10,576 nucleotides of DNA from contig FR882073.1 of assembly GCA_000434915.1 (NCBI GenBank), positions 11,055 through 21,630 of the forward strand, written 5' to 3'. How positions within the stretch are numbered: position 1 is the stretch's first letter; every line of letters begins with the position of its first letter. The notes beneath the pieces were generated by a model. It ran no database searches and was not told the origin of the DNA. It was given only the letters and a program-made list of their open reading frames with translations. The translations under genes were made by a program, and so were the position numbers. This DNA is from Ruminococcus sp. CAG:563 (GTDB lineage Bacteria; Bacillota; Clostridia; Oscillospirales; Acutalibacteraceae). This document shows, in pieces, positions 6,483 to 10,576 of the stretch.

Positions 6483-8081
6483 TTATACCTCCGGGTTCGG
6501 CACTGACGGCTGGAACTTTCTCTTGATAAGCTCAAATATACACTTCCACATCTTCTTGAAAGCCTCAAAGAATGAAACATGATATCTTGCATCGGTGTTC
6601 ATGTTTTCGGTTACAAGCGGCGTGATTTCATTAGCTTCCTTGTCATAGAGCATGTACTGCGGAAGCTCGGGATCACTGAATACCGTGAAGTCGCTGCCGT
6701 TATTTACAATAGCGTCAATCAAGCGGTTAACGGCTTTCGGGAATGTTTTATGAATAATATTCTTGACAAACCACGTCTTTTCGGGGAAAAGGCAGGTTGA
6801 AGCGTCGATCTGAAGATCGGGCGAAATGTACTTATATGTACCGTCAAACTTTGCTTTCTCAATATAATTGCTGTCAAAGCCGGCCGTGATTTTTGCCGTC
6901 GTTGCACCCTTTGAAGCGTCATAAACGCTGCAAATATTATCTGTAATCATATCGGCTTCCGTGGTGACAGGATATGTTTGGAAACCGTATTTTGTGATAT
7001 TTGCTACATTAACGCCCTCTTCGGCGAACTTCTTGAGAAGCTCGTTTGACTTAACCTGAACGTTGTAATGATAGTTATCGATAATATCAATAAAATCGGC
7101 ATATTTTTCCTTCATGCCCTCTCCGTGGAAGACAGTATCCTTTGCTCTCTCGTAGTCACGGTCATTAACCATACTCCAATAGCCCGGGAATGTACCGTAT
7201 GAATTTCTGAGTGCCTGCGGCATGAATTCAAGATAATTCTTCTTGAGAACATTGTTGATTGCCGCACATGTGATGTCCAAGCCGTATGTTCCGTTGAAAA
7301 CGGTTACAAACGACTGAATAAGCTGATTTGTAACATCGTCCTCGGAGAGCTGAACATCATACATAAATCTGTCAACTCCGTCCGGGTCAACATACATATT
7401 TCCGGCGAAGCATCTGCTGCACTGAGTTGCACCGTCAAGTGCGCTTGCATAAAGAATATAATCGGAGATATACTCTGCATTGTATTTCTCCATGTAAGCC
7501 ATGGTAACGCATGAGCCGAGGCAGCGGCCGCTCAGGGCAACCTTGTCCGCACCGGTAACCTCACGGACGTCCTCGATATATTGATGCATTATCTCGGCAT
7601 TCTCGTAGGGGTCAAGTCTCCAGTCATAATTGAACGTGTACCTCTGTGTCGGATACTTTCCGTGAGACTTTTTGCCGTTAAGCTTTTCCTTGTTCCATGT
7701 CCATCTGAGGTAAACACCGTTCTGAGTCTTAGCGTGCTCATCAAGGCTTATCGTTGAATAAATCTCACTGAGAGCGTCGCCGAGAACATTGCCGAATTCC
7801 TCCCATTTCTGAGTGAGAACAGCCTTTGCGAAAACACCGATATTCTCCTTAACCGTCTTATCAATGAAGCCGTCGGGAACCTTAACAGGGAAAACCTCCT
7901 GCTCCTCGCCGTTTTCGTCCTTAACAAACAGAGGCATACCTGCACCCTGAACATAAATAAGCGGAATGTCTGTTCCGTCAGACGTTGCAGCTGTTCCGGG
8001 GAAATCGACAAAAATAAATGTTGAAACAACTACCGCAACACAAAGTATAACGGAAATAATTTTCTTCAATAATTTACTCAT
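6483..8081 (-). CDS. Secreted LCAT-like alpha/beta hydrolase with Cys at the nucleophile elbow
   Basis: The protein has 532 residues from the ATG at 8081. A signal peptide is visible: lysines at 3-7, a hydrophobic core at about 8-26, and likely cleavage near Ala31-Ala32. There is no lipobox, so it is exported and free or wall-associated. The fold is alpha/beta hydrolase of the lecithin:cholesterol acyltransferase type: PLIYVQGAG oxyanion-hole strand (about 40-48), YDWRL (152-156, the LCAT hallmark), and the elbow GRCLG (185-189), where the family has G-x-S-x-G; here Cys187 takes the Ser place. Asp426 (IDAST) and His444 (NIIHK) are the likely other triad members. The substrate is unknown; esters, lipids or amides are possible. 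The GTG at 8090 is an alternative start but is part of the GGGTGAT ribosome binding site. The gene sits 20 bases after the GH3 gene and 3 bases before bioY, in one operon. Family is fairly sure, activity is not. Confidence 0.8.
   Translation of the reverse strand: MSKLLKKIISVILCVAVVVSTFIFVDFPGTAATSDGTDIPLIYVQGAGMPLFVKDENGEEQEVFPVKVPDGFIDKTVKENIGVFAKAVLTQKWEEFGNVLGDALSEIYSTISLDEHAKTQNGVYLRWTWNKEKLNGKKSHGKYPTQRYTFNYDWRLDPYENAEIMHQYIEDVREVTGADKVALSGRCLGSCVTMAYMEKYNAEYISDYILYASALDGATQCSRCFAGNMYVDPDGVDRFMYDVQLSEDDVTNQLIQSFVTVFNGTYGLDITCAAINNVLKKNYLEFMPQALRNSYGTFPGYWSMVNDRDYERAKDTVFHGEGMKEKYADFIDIIDNYHYNVQVKSNELLKKFAEEGVNVANITKYGFQTYPVTTEADMITDNICSVYDASKGATTAKITAGFDSNYIEKAKFDGTYKYISPDLQIDASTCLFPEKTWFVKNIIHKTFPKAVNRLIDAIVNNGSDFTVFSDPELPQYMLYDKEANEITPLVTENMNTDARYHVSFFEAFKKMWKCIFELIKRKFQPSVPNPEV
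6487..6492 (-). promoter_or_regulatory. bioY ribosome binding site embedded in the end of the hydrolase gene
   Basis: GGAGGT on the minus strand forms part of the hydrolase's final Glu-Val codons and is 7 bases from the bioY ATG. A ribosome terminating on the hydrolase would be placed at this site. Confidence 0.8.
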
Positions 8082-8085
8082 TTTT

Positions 8086-8092
8086 ATCACCC
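8086..8092 (-). promoter_or_regulatory. Ribosome binding site GGGTGAT that decides the hydrolase start
   Basis: GGGTGAT on the minus strand lies 4 bases before the ATG at 8081. The in-frame GTG at 8090-8088 is inside it and therefore unlikely to be the start. Confidence 0.6.
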
Positions 8093-8101
8093 ATTCAAAA
8101 A

Positions 8102-9844
8102 TTATAAATTCGCCTTGGATTTTTTATTGTATTCGTCAACGGTCAGGGAGTTCTCCGTTTCAACGTGTGAGAAGAAGAACTTCTCTCTTTCGGGAGAGTT
8201 GATGACGGTTACAGGCTTAATCTGATTAAGAACAACGCCCTTGGCTCTGAGCGACTCTCTGTAATCCCAATAGCTCTTTTCCTTAAGAATGAGGATCTCT
8301 GGCTCGCTGAGCATACCCCAGCGTCTGTACTTGAAATATTTTTCGTTAACGCCCTTAAGCTCCTCGTCGAGAACCTCGATCATCTTTCTGCGCATGTCCT
8401 CATCGACCGGCTTTTCAGGTTCAACAAACATACAGTAACGCGGCGGTTTTGTTGAATAATCGGGATAGAAGCTGAATCCCTTGAAGCCGACGCCGGTTTT
8501 CTCGGCAGTCTTTGCTGCGGCATATTCAACCATCTGAGTAGTTGTCTTTTCATTGGCAACGTTCATGCTGAGATTCTGTCTGTAAAGCAGCTCTACTCTC
8601 GGCGTGTTGTTGTACATCTTTGTAACATGAACAACGTCCTCAATCTTGTATCTGTAAAGACCGGAGAAGTTCGAAACAACAAGCTCATAATCCTTACCGA
8701 CCTCAATTTCATTGATAAGAAGCGGCTTAACATCGTCTTTTGCATGGTCCTCGCCCTCCTCAATCGGAAGGAACTCGAAGAAAATACAATGCGGGAGAAG
8801 AACCGAATCATTAACGTTCAGCTCAACCGGAGCGGCAAAGAAGCCCTCCGCTGCGGCATAGCCCATGTTGTGAAGCGGAAGATCACCGACAGATTTGCGA
8901 AGCTTGTCAATATAGACCTGAAGGCTCGAGCCCATCATGCCGTAGCCCCAAACGAGCTTCGGCCAGATTCTCGGAGCGATAGGCGTATCGAAGCCTTTTT
9001 CAAATTCTTTTCTGAGCTCGGCAGCTCTTGACGGATTGGGCTTGAACATCTTTGAATACTTAGCACGAAGCTCGGGAGTACACTTGATGTTCGGATTAAT
9101 AATACCCTTTTCGATATCGTCGCAAAGCATCTCCCAGTTCTCCTCAAGATAGTCAAACATGGTAGTGATAAGCGTGATAACGAGCGAACCGAGGTACGTT
9201 ACGTTTCTGTTCTCGAGAGCAAAGCGGAGCTGAAGATATGACGTATCGAGAAGCTCCTCATGCTCGGGGCAAAGAAGCGAATAAGGCGATGTGCAGAAGA
9301 ATTTCGTAATCGGCTTAAGGTATGTAAGCGGAACCTGTCCTGCGCCGTTGCAGCGTTTGTTGTCGTCAAGATTATGTCCCGAGAGAACAAGAACGAGCGG
9401 TCCCATCTGATTCGGCATTCTAATACCCTTATTCTTCTTGAGCCAGTGTGCGGCTACGGCAACGGAAACCGAGAAACCGATACACTGCATCTTCCAAAGG
9501 TCGTTTATGCCCTTCGGCAGAATCTTCGGCTTGCCGACCGAACCCGAGGACGAGCAGTATCTTATATTTTTGCCCGAGAACATAAGCCTGTCCTCTTTAT
9601 TATTAATCATTCTGTCAACATACGGCTCATAGTCGGCATATGTTGTCAAAGGAACTATACGCTGATAATCCTCAATCGACTTTACGTCGCCCAAGTGAAG
9701 CTTTTTGCCAAGCTCACAGTTTTTGTTTCGTCTGACGATCTTCTTCAAAACGCTCTTCTGAGCCTTAAGAGGATCTTTTGTAAAATGATTTATTTCCCAA
9801 AGAGAAACATCTCCGAGAAAAATACCGAAATCCGAAAAAGGCAT
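8102..9844 (-). CDS. GH3-family acyl-acid amido synthetase (adenylate-forming ligase)
   Basis: The protein has 580 residues from the ATG at 9844, the usual GH3 length. GH3 enzymes are cytosolic ANL-superfamily ligases that adenylate a carboxylic acid and pass the acyl group to an amine, typically an amino acid; plant members conjugate auxin or jasmonate, while bacterial substrates are mostly unknown. Visible motifs: nucleotide-binding SSSGSVGKPK (98-107), YAAAEG (329-334, plant YGSSE), GLYRYKIEDV (395-404, family GLYRYRLGDV), YRQNLSMNVANEK (421-433) and a C-terminal-domain Lys (about 543) in LNQIKP. There is no signal peptide. It heads the operon with the secreted hydrolase and bioY. GGGAGG (9854-9859) is 9 bases from the ATG at 9844; the in-frame TTG at 9853 directly abuts GGAGG, so it is rejected. 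An acid freed by the hydrolase could be its substrate; that is a guess. Confidence 0.88.
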   Translation of the reverse strand: MPFSDFGIFLGDVSLWEINHFTKDPLKAQKSVLKKIVRRNKNCELGKKLHLGDVKSIEDYQRIVPLTTYADYEPYVDRMINNKEDRLMFSGKNIRYCSSSGSVGKPKILPKGINDLWKMQCIGFSVSVAVAAHWLKKNKGIRMPNQMGPLVLVLSGHNLDDNKRCNGAGQVPLTYLKPITKFFCTSPYSLLCPEHEELLDTSYLQLRFALENRNVTYLGSLVITLITTMFDYLEENWEMLCDDIEKGIINPNIKCTPELRAKYSKMFKPNPSRAAELRKEFEKGFDTPIAPRIWPKLVWGYGMMGSSLQVYIDKLRKSVGDLPLHNMGYAAAEGFFAAPVELNVNDSVLLPHCIFFEFLPIEEGEDHAKDDVKPLLINEIEVGKDYELVVSNFSGLYRYKIEDVVHVTKMYNNTPRVELLYRQNLSMNVANEKTTTQMVEYAAAKTAEKTGVGFKGFSFYPDYSTKPPRYCMFVEPEKPVDEDMRRKMIEVLDEELKGVNEKYFKYRRWGMLSEPEILILKEKSYWDYRESLRAKGVVLNQIKPVTVINSPEREKFFFSHVETENSLTVDEYNKKSKANL

Positions 9845-9853
9845 TTCATTCAA

Positions 9854-9859
9854 CCTCCC
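9854..9859 (-). promoter_or_regulatory. Ribosome binding site GGGAGG that decides the GH3 start
   Basis: It lies 9 bases before the ATG at 9844. The TTG at 9853-9851 has zero spacing from it, so it cannot be the initiation codon used with this site. Confidence 0.75.
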
Positions 9860-9873
9860 GCTGTTTTTTTATT

Positions 9874-9902
9874 ATTCTATATCATAATCTAAATAAAGTC
9901 AA
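9874..9902 (-). promoter_or_regulatory. SigA-type promoter for the GH3-hydrolase-bioY operon
   Basis: On the minus strand, TTGACT (9897-9902) and TAGAAT (9874-9879) are 17 bases apart, followed by an A/T-rich leader to the ribosome binding site. It lies between the proC stop (9921) and the GH3 start. No strong terminator separates proC from it (only a weak CGA/TCG stem-loop near 9908-9918), so some read-through from proC is possible. Confidence 0.65.
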
Positions 9903-9920
9903 TAAACCGACGTCATCGAA

Positions 9921-10576
9921 TTACATTTTCTTTGTTTTTTCGTAAGCAGCGATAACGGCATTCATTGCATTTGAACGGAACGCACCGTCTTCAAGAGCCT
10001 TAACGCCCGCAATCGTTGTTCCTCCCGGGCTGCAAACCTCGTCCTTGAGCTTGCCCGGATGCTTGCCGCTCTCGATAACCGCCTTTGCCGAACCGAGAAC
10101 CGTCTCTGCGGCGTAAAGCATTGCCTTATCCCTCGGCAGTCCGCAGCTTACCGCACCGTCGGCAAGAGCCTCAATGAAAATATAAACAAATGCCGGGCCG
10201 CAGCCTGAAATCGCACAGCCTGCGTCAATGAGCTTTTCATCAATCCAATCAACAATACCTGCACATTTCATGATTGAATTAAATTCGTCTTTGTTTTTGT
10301 CGTCCACATCAAATCGGCTTGCAAGAACAACGCCCTCACCCACCGAAACGGGCATATTAGGCATAATTCTGATTATATGCTTTGCCTTTGAAAGCGTCTT
10401 GATTTTTTCAATCGCAACGCCTGCCGCCATTGAAACAAGAACACAATCGTCTCTCACCGAGAGAATATCGCTTATCTCGGCAAAGGCCTTGTCGATAACC
10501 TGCGGCTTAACGCCCATGAATATATAATTACATTCCTCGGCAATCGTCACACTGTCCGAAACATGAACACCGAGCT
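9921..10576 (-). CDS. proC: Pyrroline-5-carboxylate reductase (5' end off the window)
   Basis: It reduces 1-pyrroline-5-carboxylate to L-proline with NAD(P)H, the last step of proline synthesis, in the cytosol. The frame is open to the right edge: 217 residues are visible and, against the family length of about 265-270, roughly the first 50 are missing, including the glycine-rich dinucleotide-binding loop. Visible motifs are MGVKPQ (the second Rossmann strand), IIRIMPNMPVSVGEG, SGCGPAF, and the C-terminal ProC signature EVCSPGGTTIAGV followed by LEDGAFR. The GTG at 10550 is an internal Val (VTIAEE), not the start, because the upstream residues GVHVSDS continue the family pattern. Start and promoter lie outside the window. 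It is not obviously linked in function to the GH3 operon downstream. Confidence 0.95.
   Translation of the reverse strand, partial: LGVHVSDSVTIAEECNYIFMGVKPQVIDKAFAEISDILSVRDDCVLVSMAAGVAIEKIKTLSKAKHIIRIMPNMPVSVGEGVVLASRFDVDDKNKDEFNSIMKCAGIVDWIDEKLIDAGCAISGCGPAFVYIFIEALADGAVSCGLPRDKAMLYAAETVLGSAKAVIESGKHPGKLKDEVCSPGGTTIAGVKALEDGAFRSNAMNAVIAAYEKTKKM

Noticed and set aside
9845..9920. BirA operator controlling the bioY operon
   Set aside because: A GGTTTATTGAC string is present, but the paired TTGT-AACC / GGTT-ACAA inverted half-sites are not.
10548..10550. GTG as the start of proC
   Set aside because: The frame continues upstream with GVHVSDS, which fits the family, so this is an internal Val codon.

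Overview
The window looks like a chromosomal stretch from a low-to-mid GC Gram-positive bacterium. It is most likely a gut or rumen Clostridia member of the Ruminococcaceae/Oscillospiraceae type. The support is strong GGAGG or GGTGAT ribosome binding sites, SigA-type promoters with 17-base spacers, AT-rich intergenic DNA, a teichoic-acid-type CDP-glycerol glycerophosphotransferase, BioY, and an extragenic repeat cluster of a kind I recall from such genomes. The genus is an inference from protein style and cannot be proven here. No tRNA, rRNA, CRISPR array, insertion sequence or prophage gene is visible.

Layout, left to right. A DUF5058-type membrane protein (minus strand, cut by the left edge) has its own promoter. 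A palindromic terminator then closes a large minus-strand gene that fuses a GT2 glycosyltransferase to a TagF-like CDP-glycerol glycerophosphotransferase. Divergent from it are two plus-strand genes: a multi-pass membrane protein resembling DUF975, and a membrane-anchored CapA-like protein that lacks the family's HPH metal motif. They end at a clear intrinsic terminator. These three genes probably form a cell-surface polymer locus. A gene-free stretch (5533-5927) follows, holding a cluster of short hairpin repeats.

The right half is on the minus strand. A three-gene operon reads GH3-family acyl-acid amido synthetase, then secreted LCAT-like alpha/beta hydrolase, then biotin transporter bioY. 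It has a promoter at its head, gaps of 20 and 3 bases, and a terminator after bioY. Upstream is the C-terminal three quarters of proC (pyrroline-5-carboxylate reductase), cut by the right edge.

The most interesting items are: (1) the hairpin repeats, which carry a GTAG tetranucleotide directly against a 9-bp stem, occur as an inverted pair, and differ by two compensatory base-pair changes, as in REP/BIME elements; (2) the operon joining a GH3 ligase to a secreted lipase-like protein whose nucleophile-elbow position is Cys instead of Ser; (3) the CapA-like protein with a broken metal site.
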